In this document: positions 10,451-18,918 of the stretch, one piece after another
How positions within the stretch are numbered: position 1 is the stretch's first letter
Layout: every line of letters begins with the position of its first letter
Origin: Larix kaempferi
Lineage: Eukaryota; Streptophyta; Pinopsida; Pinales; Pinaceae
Reading direction: 5' to 3'
Assembly: GCA_027924585.1 (NCBI GenBank)
Contig: BSBM01000809.1
Location: 5,144,501 to 5,208,500 of the forward strand
Length of the DNA: 64,000 nt
Made by a program: the position numbers and the translations under genes
Notes under the pieces: generated by a model
What the model was told of the DNA's origin: nothing
Seen by the model: the letters and a program-made list of their open reading frames with translations, nothing else
The model's database searches: none

Positions 10451-11011
10451 CCAATCTGGTTGGGAATATTCTGGTAATGGACATTGTTCGAATACCTTCT
10501 TTTTAATACACTTTAAGGCGTGGTCGATGCTCGGATGTTCTGACTCAAAACTGAAGGTAAGTTGAAAACTTTCTATCATAAGAGGCCAAGTGACAGTACC
10601 TCTGCGCAATTCTGTTTCAGTGTACCAGTTCCTTGGAATTGTATCCAATGTGTGGATGAATAGGTGAACCCATTCATCTTCTGGAATATGTGACCATTAC
10701 TGAATACATGCTTCAACGTGTGACCTGGGGTCACTCTGTCCATCATATTTGTGCAACACTTCTGCTGTAGTTTCCAGAAATCTGCGCAGTATCAATCTGC
10801 GACAGTCTTGCCATGTGTAAATATTCTCTTTATGTGCACCCCACCATCTTGCGGGTGTGGCGCGCAGTGCTACATCCAAAGCTTGTATTCACTGCTCCTC
10901 TGGAATCTGTTGTTCATATGTATGTATGAATTTACTTACTTCAGTTAAACCATCAAAAATTGGAGTGTCAGTCAATTCTGTGCCAATCCATCGAATGGAT
11001 TTAGTCATCAT
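10451..11011 (-). pseudogene. Element A second capsid-like domain between PR and RT
   Basis: Between protease and RT lies about 190 codons with two gag-like signatures: FDGLTEVSKFIHTYE ... LRATPARWW ... TWQDCRRLILRRF, then KYDGQSDPRSH ... EWVHLFIHTLD ... NWY. FDG/YDG, a Trp pair and a W...RF end are hallmarks of the retrotransposon gag capsid fold, yet a normal capsid is already present in gag upstream. Element B has the same domain in the same place. Two stops interrupt it: TGA after PEEQ, where B has Lys, and TAA at 10699-10697. A single-base loss near 11127 puts it out of frame with the protease. Its role is unknown. Confidence 0.65.
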
Positions 11012-12138
11012 GGTGCATCGCCTCGCAGAAACCTCATGTAACCGATTCTGCCAGTTTTCCAATCCTGCTTCCGAATCTGATGTGCACGAGCTATCGCATC
11101 GCCAGCTGATATGGCCGTCTGCTGTGGGATTGGACTAGCAGTCATCTGATACAAACTTTCCATGTGGCGCGCTTCTTCTTCTGCCCGAATGGGTTCAATA
11201 TACCTTGGTCCTTGAATAGGATCAAGCGGTGCAATGACCCTAATCTGGTCATCCTTAAAGGTCATCTGTCTTTTCTTCAAATTAATGACAGCCAAATTAT
11301 CGAATGCCCAGTCTATGCCTAAAAGTGTTGGGTAAGGTCTACTATCATCCAAAATTTTGATTACTTCAAAGTCTGCAGAACTTCTTACTCCCTCAATATC
11401 AATAGGTACATTGGGTAACCTGCCCAATGGAGAGACTCGTTGTTGATTCGCAAGTCTTAGCTGGATAGGATATCTTGTAAGCTGCGGGCTCCCCATCTGT
11501 TCCCATGTCTGCATAGTGAGAACATTAACTTCTGAGCCCAATTCCAAAATGACTTCGTCCATTTCAAATGCTCCAATATGCGCTATGAGCCTCATCTCTT
11601 TTCCAGTTCTAGTATGACTTCCAATCTGGTGAACAGCATGCTGCGGTGTGTTCATCGAAGCAGATTGTTGACATTTATCCAATAGGTGTTGCAGTTCTAT
11701 AGTTGCTTTTTCGTTGCGCAACAACTTTAAGCGGTTCCTCAAAAAAGTATGAACACTGCCTAGTGCATCTTCATCATCAAGCCTTCCAGATGTAGTGGCC
11801 TGATCTTGTACCAGGTTGTCTTGTCTTAGCACTTGCGATCTGATATCATTATGCGGAATTGCGACAGGATTTGAAGCTCTCGGATCTAAGAAATACTCTT
11901 GAGCTTGCTTGAATGCTTCTTTTTGCTTCTGCATGTCAAGCGGGACTGATTTAATATTAGCGCGGCGCACCCATTGCGTCGCTTGCTTTCCAGTTCCCAA
12001 CTCTGGCGCAGCAGTGGTTGCTCCACTACGCGTCACTATATTAACTATAGGGTCTGGTTCTCTTTTTTCTGCTCCAATCAACTGAATATTCTGATTGACC
12101 TGTGGCGTCTTTGCTTGCATCTTAGCCATCAACTGAGG
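11012..12138 (-). pseudogene. Element A gag-PR linker and aspartic protease
   Basis: The frame runs on from the last zinc knuckle through a Gln-rich linker into a retropepsin-like domain at about 11640-11280. The flap and second-strand region is seen in LRLANQQRVSPLGRLP and PTLLGIDW. The active-site loop reads ILELGSEVNVL at 11550-11520. Element B has ILDLGSEVNVL, so in A the catalytic Asp is replaced by Glu. The D-L-G-A/S form is typical of Athila-type elements. Comparison with B shows the last 35 codons before the TGA at 11010-11008 are read in a shifted frame after a one-base deletion near 11127. Confidence 0.8.
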
Positions 12139-13566
12139 GCATTCTTCAATGATATGATCATAAGATTTACAATATCTGCAAATGGTTGTTGGATTTTGGC
12201 AATCCCTTGCAAAATGACCTTGCGCTCCACAATTATAACAAGTGATCTGTCCTCTTCCTCAACCAAAGTTTGTTGTGCGTCCGCGACCCCTATAATTTCC
12301 TGCTCGGCCGTCGCGAGTTTGGTCATACTGTGGACCTGCTGTGGGTCCTTGTGTCTCTGAATGTACTCTATAAACATCATGCTTTCTTTCCATCATAAGA
12401 TCATATGCTCTGCAATTGTTCTCATCATGGCCTACTGATTTACAGAAATTACAATACAGATTCTTTGGAGTTTGTACATATTTCTGAAGTAAGTGACATT
12501 CTTGTGGTCTGTGACCTCTAGTTCTACAAATTTCACACCAAGGCCCCTGTGCCTGTGGTAAAGGGTTAGGTGCTCCAGTTGCAATATATTCTATGAAGAC
12601 AGGACAATGGTCCTTTGAATGACCTTGCGCTTTACATTTTGAACACCAAATTTCTTCTTTAACTTCCTTGCCTTTCTTAATATCGTGCACTTGCAAGGTT
12701 AAGTTTGCTAATTGGTTCTGCAACTGCGCAACATCGTTGCTTGTTCCAGCAATTGGTGAAGCTTCTAGTTTCATAGCCATCTCTAGGGATTGTTCCTGAG
12801 TAGTGAGATTCTGTTGCATAAGAGGAAGTCTAATGTGTGGGAGCAGCGCAGCAATGAACCATTCCTTATGCTGCTGCGGTGCAAACTCAAAGCTTACTTG
12901 ATCTATCAAGGCTTTGAACTTCTGGTCAAAGTCCCATACTGACTCTGTAGGTAACTATTTTATGTCTTTGAGCTCTGTTATACACTGTGATTCTGATTTA
13001 GGTTTCTTGAATTCTCTAATCATAGCATTTCTTACATTAGCAAGCGTCCTATTCTGTGCTGCTGAGTATTTCATGAACCAAGTTAAGGCTCTTTCTCTTA
13101 GTGTGGTTGCTAACTGAACAAGTTTAACAGCATCATCATTAATTTGCTTAATTGTCCAAATGGCTTCACATAGGAACCAGTGCTGCTCAGGGTCTTCTAT
13201 CCCTGTTCCTTTAAAATTTGGTAGCTTCATGTCATCACCCATCCTTCTTGCGCTAGGTTGAGGTGGAGGTGCTTTAGCACTGCCTCCGGGATGTTTAAAC
13301 AAAGGTGGAACTGAGGTACTAGAAGTACCGTGCAGACTACTAGAAGGTGTTACTGCGGGGTTATACTGAGCTCCGTCTGGATTTTGCGGTGTAAAAGGGT
13401 GATAAGGGATATGAGCACTCCCTTGTCTCTCTATATGGCTTGCTCTAGGAACTTGACTATCTTCTGGGCTAGACTCAAAAGAATGTTGGTCAAGGCCTAC
13501 TTTATACCGTTTTCCACTACGAGTGCAACCAATAAGTTTAGGATCACTATCAGAATCTGTGGACAT
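12139..13566 (-). pseudogene. Element A gag with five CCHC zinc knuckles
   Basis: The start is taken at 13566 (MSTDSDSD), aligned with MFSNTDED in B. Residues 1-112 are Pro/Ser-rich. The capsid starts at about residue 113 (LPNFKGTGIEDPEQHW) and continues through TTLRERALTWFMKY and AMIREFKKPKSE. Five CX2CX4HX4C knuckles follow at 12645-12604, 12537-12496, 12453-12412, 12240-12199 and 12180-12139. An RGRGR stretch sits between the third and fourth. Stops lie at 12957-12955 (TAG; B has CAA) and 12261-12259 (TGA, in the Arg/Gly stretch). Gag would form the particle and bind RNA. Most plant Gypsy gags have one or two knuckles, so five is unusual. Confidence 0.85.
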
Positions 13567-13578
13567 TACTTGTCTATG

Positions 13579-14064
13579 CTATTCATCGGAAGCTATGCAT
13601 AGTTTTGCTTTTTCATACAGAAGCATTTTAATCCATAAGTTCAGAGAATTTAAGAACTTACCTCTGTGTGCTTGGAAGAAACTCCTCTCAGCTTCGCTGA
13701 AACTCTTTCTTGTCTCTACTGCAAACTCAGTGATGAAACCTTCCAGTAGACTGTTCAACCAAAAGTCTACTGCGCGGGACACAGAATTATCTACCCGCTT
13801 CAAAATACTGACTAGCTCAGGCGTCCAAGCGACGGGTCGATCAATATGCACAGTGGGTCTAGTATCTGCTAACTTGGCTATCCAAGCATGCAACTCAAAT
13901 GCAAATGTGACAAAGAAAATTTTGTGAATGTCAGTATAGATATACTTCTGCAACCAGTCTTCTGTCTGAAGCCTAGAGCTTCTATTTTCTCATTCAGCAA
14001 ACTCTTTAGCCTTTAAATCAAACCAGTCTTGAATTTCTTTAGCTGTAGGATTCCAGTAACACAT
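13579..14064 (-). pseudogene. Element A ORF0 upstream of gag
   Basis: A 161-codon frame starts at the ATG at 14064 and ends with TAG at 13581-13579, 12 bases before gag. B has a 159-codon counterpart. Shared blocks are DWLQKYIYTDIHKIFF (B: EWLQKHIFTNLHEIFF), ELHAWI/ELHEWI, ISRAVDFWLDS-like, ITEFAVET/VTEFAVDT and LNLWIKMLLYEK/LSLYIKMLLVEK. The protein is rich in Trp, Phe and Leu, suggesting a small helical domain; no known motif was recognised. One TGA lies at 13992-13990. Extra ORFs before gag are known in Ogre/Tat-type elements. An alternative is that ORF0 is the N-terminus of gag and both terminal stops are decay. Confidence 0.62.
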
Positions 14065-14196
14065 TTGTTAGCTGAGCAAGTCTCAGGGCAACAGAACCAT
14101 TTGTTGGCTCCTTCTTTCTCTAGGTTTCTCATCAATCTCGCGCGTCACCGAAATAACAAGTCTCATAGTAACAAGTCACGAGGCAACGGAACCATT
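14065..14196 (-). promoter_or_regulatory. Element A primer-binding site and duplicated leader
   Basis: Two bases after the 5' LTR the minus strand reads TGGTTCCGTTGCC (14194-14182), starting with TGG as a site complementary to a tRNA 3' CCA must. B has TGGTTCCGTTGTCG in the same spot. About 103 bp downstream (14105-14087) a second copy appears as CCAACAAATGGTTCTGTTGCC, including the last six LTR bases. A therefore has a local duplication that B lacks. The primer tRNA was not identified. Confidence 0.7.
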
Positions 14197-15688
14197 TGTT
14201 GGATGCTTTTTGGACAGACCCGGGTTTTAGTGAAGCGCAGCAACAAAACCCCTTGGCGCACTGGCCCTCTCGGCAATGAGCTACGCAGCAGCTCGAGGTC
14301 TCACCCGAAGTGGCTATGGGGGGGCTTAGGAATCAAGTTTCCCTAACCGAGGTGATGCGGAGACTGCAATATTCTCCCCTTCTTCCCTGATGATTCCTCC
14401 TAGCGGAACGTCTTACTCTTCCGCAGACTTCTCAGTGCAACAGCACTGAAGTCCACACTTACCAGCCTATCTGCGTGGTGTCTCCGCTTCTGCGCACGAG
14501 GCAATTAGCCTCTGCATCGATACTCTATGTATCATTTCTACTAGCGCACCCAGCGCAGTAACGCGTGCCTCAGTCGCCGCAGCGACAGCGTTTTACAGAT
14601 TCCTTCGGGACTTGACGATTATAACTATCAAGGAGGCTATGAGATCTTAATTAACATATTCATAAAGGTAACGCAATGTTCATGTTCATGCATACACAGA
14701 TAGTTAACTAAAACATTCAACCTCACAACACAGCATCATAACAAGAAGAATTATGAAGTTCACCTCCACAGGGAAACCACGTCCACGGGAGTGTATCTTA
14801 TATTAATCTCCAGGATAGAATTACACAATATGCTGCGCACACAGCTGCAGCCTTAGATCTTTCCAGGAAACTCCATGCACACAGCTGGGAGCCCTTCTCT
14901 CGATCTAGTCTCTTCTCTACAGAGATTACAATAGTTCAGACGTCGACTCAGAAAGTCTGCAACTCAGGGATTAGCTTCACAGCCATCCAGTTCTACTCTT
15001 GTCTTCTAACATCACCATAGAAGACCAACTAGCTTAGCTTACCTCAAACAGCTAGCTCATGTCTCAACCTCTAATGGCTAGCTATCTAACTTAAGTCTAA
15101 CTTAAGTCTGTCTAACCTTCTTCCCTTACAATTACACATATATATAGGTGGCCATGACGGTCGCACCTTTACAAAACTGTGGGCCTTTCCCAGCAGTATT
15201 CCCCAAAAACCCTAACCACGGACATGGCTAGGTGTACTGTAGGCGCCGCTTTCAATCACGTCGTCGTTTCTGCAGGTTCCGTGACCTCCGGCGCAGATTG
15301 CGGGTATGGGCGCCGCTTCTTCATTCATTGCTCTTTGTCCTTCATCTTTAATGCTTTGGTCTGTTGCTCTTCCTTGATCAAAGCAACCATAACTTCTGTA
15401 CTTAGCCTTAATGAGGGTAGCTTAACCCTCTACTCTGTCGCTTCATTTATTGTGGTAGCTGAGCTCTCTACTCGGCCACATTCATTCTCCTTTGACGTGT
15501 GCGCGCGAGCTCCGCGATTTCCGGTCCGCAATCTGCGCTAAGCTCATCCATCTGGCACTGTACTGCGCACAGTTTACTTCTGCACAAAATTTGGTACTTA
15601 CTCAAAATTAGCACTTCTTCCCTTCGATACTTAGTGTTTTTTCCTCAAAATTCGCAGCTTTACCATAGCTGCGGCCTAGGCTCCAACA
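14197..15688 (-). repeat. 5' LTR of element A
   Basis: 1,492 bp, the upstream LTR in element orientation, with TGTTGG...CCAACA ends. It would hold promoter, transcription start and polyadenylation signals. It differs from the 3' LTR by scattered, mostly transition-type substitutions. Confidence 0.93.
15137..15148 (-). promoter_or_regulatory. TATA box of element A 5' LTR
   Basis: The minus strand reads CCTATATATATG. A strong TATA-like sequence inside an LTR, conserved in both LTRs (also about 3468-3480), is the likely core promoter for the genomic RNA. Confidence 0.55.
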
Positions 15689-16012
15689 AGGGTGTATTAG
15701 ACCATCAACATTAGGTAATATATCATTGGTGTAATGGGTAAGTGTGACACGACGAGGGTTCTCCTTCAACCCTTGACATTTTGAACAACCACAAACTACT
15801 GGGGTCTCATAAAATAGTTCCAGATCACGATGAATTACCATCGATGAACCATGATGGTGGATTGAAGATGGCATGTTACAATTAGCGACGTAAAGCAGCT
15901 ACCCATGTTCATCGACAAACTGCTTGCGGTATCTTGCTCTTGGTAAGAGCTTACGACGTTTTGAAACTGGTGGAATGTCTTGTGCATCTGAACTCGATCT
16001 TGAATCGGCATC
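15689..16012 (-). pseudogene. Split host-type gene, exon 2 upstream half
   Basis: Exon 2 begins at 16012, just after a TATTGTAG acceptor, and joins exon 1 in phase 0. It encodes a Ser/Asp-rich start, a basic KRRKLLPRARYRKQF segment (nuclear-localisation-like) and a Cys motif CGCSKC. One TAG lies at 15901-15899 (after DEHG), explainable by a CAG-to-TAG change. The frame is cut at 15689 by element A and resumes at 2530. The protein family is not recognised; a transposase-derived or nuclear protein is possible but unproven. Confidence 0.5.
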
Positions 16013-16105
16013 CTACAATAATGAATAAATCAATATTCCAATTCACATGGATAAGTAACATAAATTCAAATAAATAGTAAAAATATAAATAAAACATAAA
16101 CTTAC
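16013..16105 (-). other. Intron of the split gene
   Basis: A 93-bp AT-rich minus-strand interval begins GTAAGTTT and ends TATTGTAG. The splice sites match plant consensus and the flanking frames join in phase 0. Confidence 0.6.
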
Positions 16106-16177
16106 TGGGGATGGAATGGAAAAACTCGTCGAACTTTGAATAAGATGGTATGAGCTAGAATCTGAAGAATTGGCCAT
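16106..16177 (-). CDS. Split host-type gene, exon 1
   Basis: Twenty-four codons from an ATG at 16177 to the donor GTAAGT at 16105. The peptide is Ser-rich (MANSSDSSSYHLIQSS and so on). Support comes from the ATG, the consensus donor and the in-phase join to exon 2. No known signal peptide is seen. The gene is broken downstream by element A, so any product would be truncated. Confidence 0.5.
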
Positions 16178-16506
16178 TTGATTCTACAAACTCTTCTCCC
16201 TGCATTTGAATGAAATCAGAAATCAATGTACATCTCTACAGACTTAAAATATTTTCAAGAACTATATCACAATCTAACTTCCAATATAGTTTGAAAACCA
16301 TTTTGTAAGATAAGGTGAGTTTAAGCAACATATATATACTATGAAATATTGTGATCGGTGTGGAGGTGTGGATAAATACTAAAAGAAAATTTGGGAAGAA
16401 TATATAATTTTATGTGGACACATAAAAAAAGAGGATTTTCAAATTAAATCGGTGCGTTTATTGATGAATAAACGCACCAGTGCACATGTATAACAAACTC
16501 ACCATT
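16178..16506. other. Upstream region of split gene, with perfect stem-loop
   Basis: AT-rich sequence likely containing the promoter of the split minus-strand gene. A perfect 12-bp stem with a 4-base loop occurs at 16451-16478 (GGTGCGTTTATT / AATAAACGCACC). No TATA box could be assigned with confidence. The LINE target site lies at the right edge. Confidence 0.5.
16492..16506. repeat. LINE target-site duplication, left copy
   Basis: AACAAACTCACCATT is identical to 23628-23642 on the far side of the LINE. A 15-bp direct repeat flanking the element after the 3' A run is the mark of target-primed insertion. Confidence 0.88.
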
Positions 16507-17055
16507 TGAAAAAAGGTCAAGAATATCATATCTTATGAGATGAATAGTATGGAAGACTTCAGGCTCCAAGAATACGAATCGAAGGAGTACGTTTGGTTGA
16601 AAGACTGAAGGCGTGAGGATGAGAAATGGGCTCCATGAATACGAATCGAAGGAGTACTTTTGGCTTTGCTGTTGGAGGGATCCTGAGTGCGCTGGAATCA
16701 GGCAGATGCTGTGGTGAAATCAAGTGCCAAGATACTGTGTAGGCCAGCCAATCCCCTTCATTATCGACCAGACACTGGACAGATGAAAGGAGAGCTCCAA
16801 GATTACGGTAGCTGATCGATTTACAGGATATGAGTGTGGAGAACGTGTAGAATGACTTACAGGGTTCCTTTCTGAAGACCTGGGCATACAAATTCGCTGG
16901 CATTGCTGATCATTGAATGATTTTTGGCGCTGGATGGAATACTGACGGGGATAGCAGAGGGATTTGAAACCTTGCTGAGGCCGATTCGGTGCTGATTGGG
17001 TTGGGGATAGGGCTCTGGGGATTCTATACTGTCTGTCCTGTTGATCTGGGGCGAA
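16507..17055 (+). promoter_or_regulatory. LINE 5' UTR
   Basis: About 550 bp from the target-site duplication to the first ATG in frame with ORF1. Plant L1-like LINEs carry an internal promoter here. No TATA box is obvious, as expected for such promoters. A short internal repeat (ATACGAATCGAAGGAGTAC) occurs at about 16571 and 16637. Confidence 0.5.
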
Positions 17056-18918
17056 ATGGCAAGCAGTTATGAGCAGGAGGTGGACTACACCTCGGATGGA
17101 GAATGTGCCAGAGGGATTTTCGATCTTGGAACAATCACTGCTGCGGCTTCTGGGTCGAGGGCATCAACGGGATCACTCTTGACTGGCAGGGGGACAGGGT
17201 TCTTTCCTGGGCCAGCGGATGAATGGCCAGACTTGGCGGACCTGTTAGGATGAACACTACAACCACGATTGGGGAATTTCACAAACTTCCCAACCTGCTC
17301 AGATACCTTATGTGTGGAGGGGATTGACACTATGACTAGAAGTGGCAGACGGAGGAAGGACCTGGGTGGTGGTGTGTTATAAGATGGGAATTTGGCTAGG
17401 TCTGTGGAATCTGGTGATTCTGATGACAGGGGACAGGGTAGGGGAGGATTGGGTTCCTCTTCCAGTGGACACCTAGCGGGAGTTACTGGTGGTGGAGATG
17501 CATCCATGCTAGCTCCTCGTGCAGGGATTTCTACGAAGGCAGAATTACACAAAAACACTGCTAAGAAGGTCAAGGAACGGAAGCGGAAGGATAAGCTTGT
17601 GCTGGGCGTGGATGTATCGATTGAGGAGGCTGAAGATTTCTCAAAAATTGCAGTGGTTGGCCATGTCCGTGGCAAAAGACTTGGACAAGGTTCTCTCCAG
17701 CGATGGGCAGCCGAGCAGTGGAAAGATATCGTGGCTACTACACCTATTGTTCGGGTTTTAACGAAAGGATGGTTCTCCTTCATCCTGTCGAATATTGGGG
17801 AGGTTGATGCTGTATTACGCCGACATTGGTCAATGTTGGGCATAACTATTATCCTGAAACATTGGTCTCCTTTCTTCGATTCCAAACAGGAGAAAATTGA
17901 CAAAGAACCGTTATGGGTGAAGCTTCCTGGGTTTCCCATGCACCTATGGAATGAAACACGGTTTGCAGCGATTGGGAACTACCTTGGAGACTATGTATGC
18001 TCTGATTATTCCCATATTGAAACAGGCATTTACACAGTGGCAAAGATTCTGGTTAACATCGATCTTCGACTGGGATTAACAGCTGAGATCAATGTACAAA
18101 CGAAGGATGGGGCATTCGTTCAAATACTGGACTATGTGGGTGTGCCGTTTAGGTGCCACCGCTGTCACACTTTTGGACACTTGGTTGCCTGTTGCCCACT
18201 TTCATTTAGGGGCAGACCGAAGGTTATGGCAGCAGCTGCTGATTGCACAGAAAAGGTGGTGCACACATCGGCGATGGGAGATGAAACTATCGAGCCTCCA
18301 TCTGGCAATTGGGCAGAATCTCCGGTGGTACCCGATGCATTGAGTGGGCAGCAGGGATCCAAGGAACATTCAGCAACAATGGCGAACAAGGGGTTGGATG
18401 TTCCTGGGAACATGGAAACCGTTGAAGCAGGGGCAAATATGGGTACCACGACACCATTGACGCGGGCAGCATCCAGGAAGCTCCAGGAGCAGTTAACTAT
18501 CCGCCGGGGCTCATCTTTGAACAACTTGGGTTTGTCTCATTTAACCTCTGCTGTTTCTTTAATTAATGACCCTATTGTTTTGGGGGAGGATTGTCTTGGG
18601 ACATCTTCTCCGGTTCGATCTGCTCATTGTACTGTTCTGGATAGTGTATACACACCGTCCATTGTTTCTACTAAACACTCTCCCAGCACTGGACGTAGTA
18701 TCCGATATGCTCTCCGAAACAGGATGATCACTGCTGATGGCTCGGGGGGTAAGGGACTTGCTGAAATGGCTGGTAGTGTTGGGGGGAAAGGGCGGGGCCG
18801 AAAATCTCATTTGTCAATAGCTCAAGAGCGGGCAAAATTTGATCTCGTTATGGGTACACAATCCTCTATCGAATGGGCACTTAGAGCAGCGAAAACCCAG
18901 GAAGGGGGTTTCATATGA
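17056..18918 (+). pseudogene. LINE ORF1, RNA-binding protein with CCHC knuckle
   Basis: The start is taken at 17056 (MASSYEQEV), because this frame continues through 18918 with stops only at 17251-17253 (TGA) and about 17380-17382 (TAA). The N-terminus is acidic and low-complexity. A DUF4283-like domain lies at about 17680-18110 (GWFSFILSN, LWVKLPGFPMHLWN). A CCHC knuckle CHRCHTFGHLVACC is at about 18152-18193. The rest is Ser/Gly-rich. This is the standard layout of plant LINE ORF1, which binds the element RNA. The stop codon overlaps the ORF2 start as ATGA, so ORF2 is probably made by reinitiation. Confidence 0.87.

Larger units (their letters stand above)
2531..15688 (-). mobile_element. 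Element A: Ty3/Gypsy LTR retrotransposon, Athila-like
   Basis: A 13,158-bp element bounded by two direct 1.49-kb repeats that start TGTTGG and end CCAACA. Reading on the minus strand it holds 5' LTR, primer-binding site, ORF0, gag, protease, a second capsid-like domain, RT, RNase H, integrase, spacer, long 3' ORF, polypurine tract and 3' LTR. The order PR-RT-RH-INT makes it Ty3/Gypsy. The ELGS protease site (DLGS in the sister copy), YFDDW in RT, absence of a chromodomain and the extra 3' ORF point to the non-chromovirus, Athila-like side. The LTRs differ by only a few per cent by eye, so it is younger than element B. It carries about eight in-frame stops and at least one frameshift and is not autonomous as it stands. 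Confidence 0.93.

Noticed and set aside
11008-11011. ATGA overlap between the gag-PR block and the capsid-like/RT block of element A, suggesting reinitiation
   Set aside because: Comparison with B shows the upstream frame is shifted by a one-base deletion near 11127 and the ancestral frame ran through, so the overlap is most likely accidental.
15689-16012. CACTA-type transposase N-terminus
   Set aside because: CGCSKC only loosely recalls such proteins; no terminal inverted repeats or other transposase motifs were found, so the gene is left unassigned.
17041-17253. Separate 70-codon ORF before LINE ORF1
   Set aside because: Same frame as ORF1 with only C-to-T-type stops between; it is the ORF1 N-terminus.
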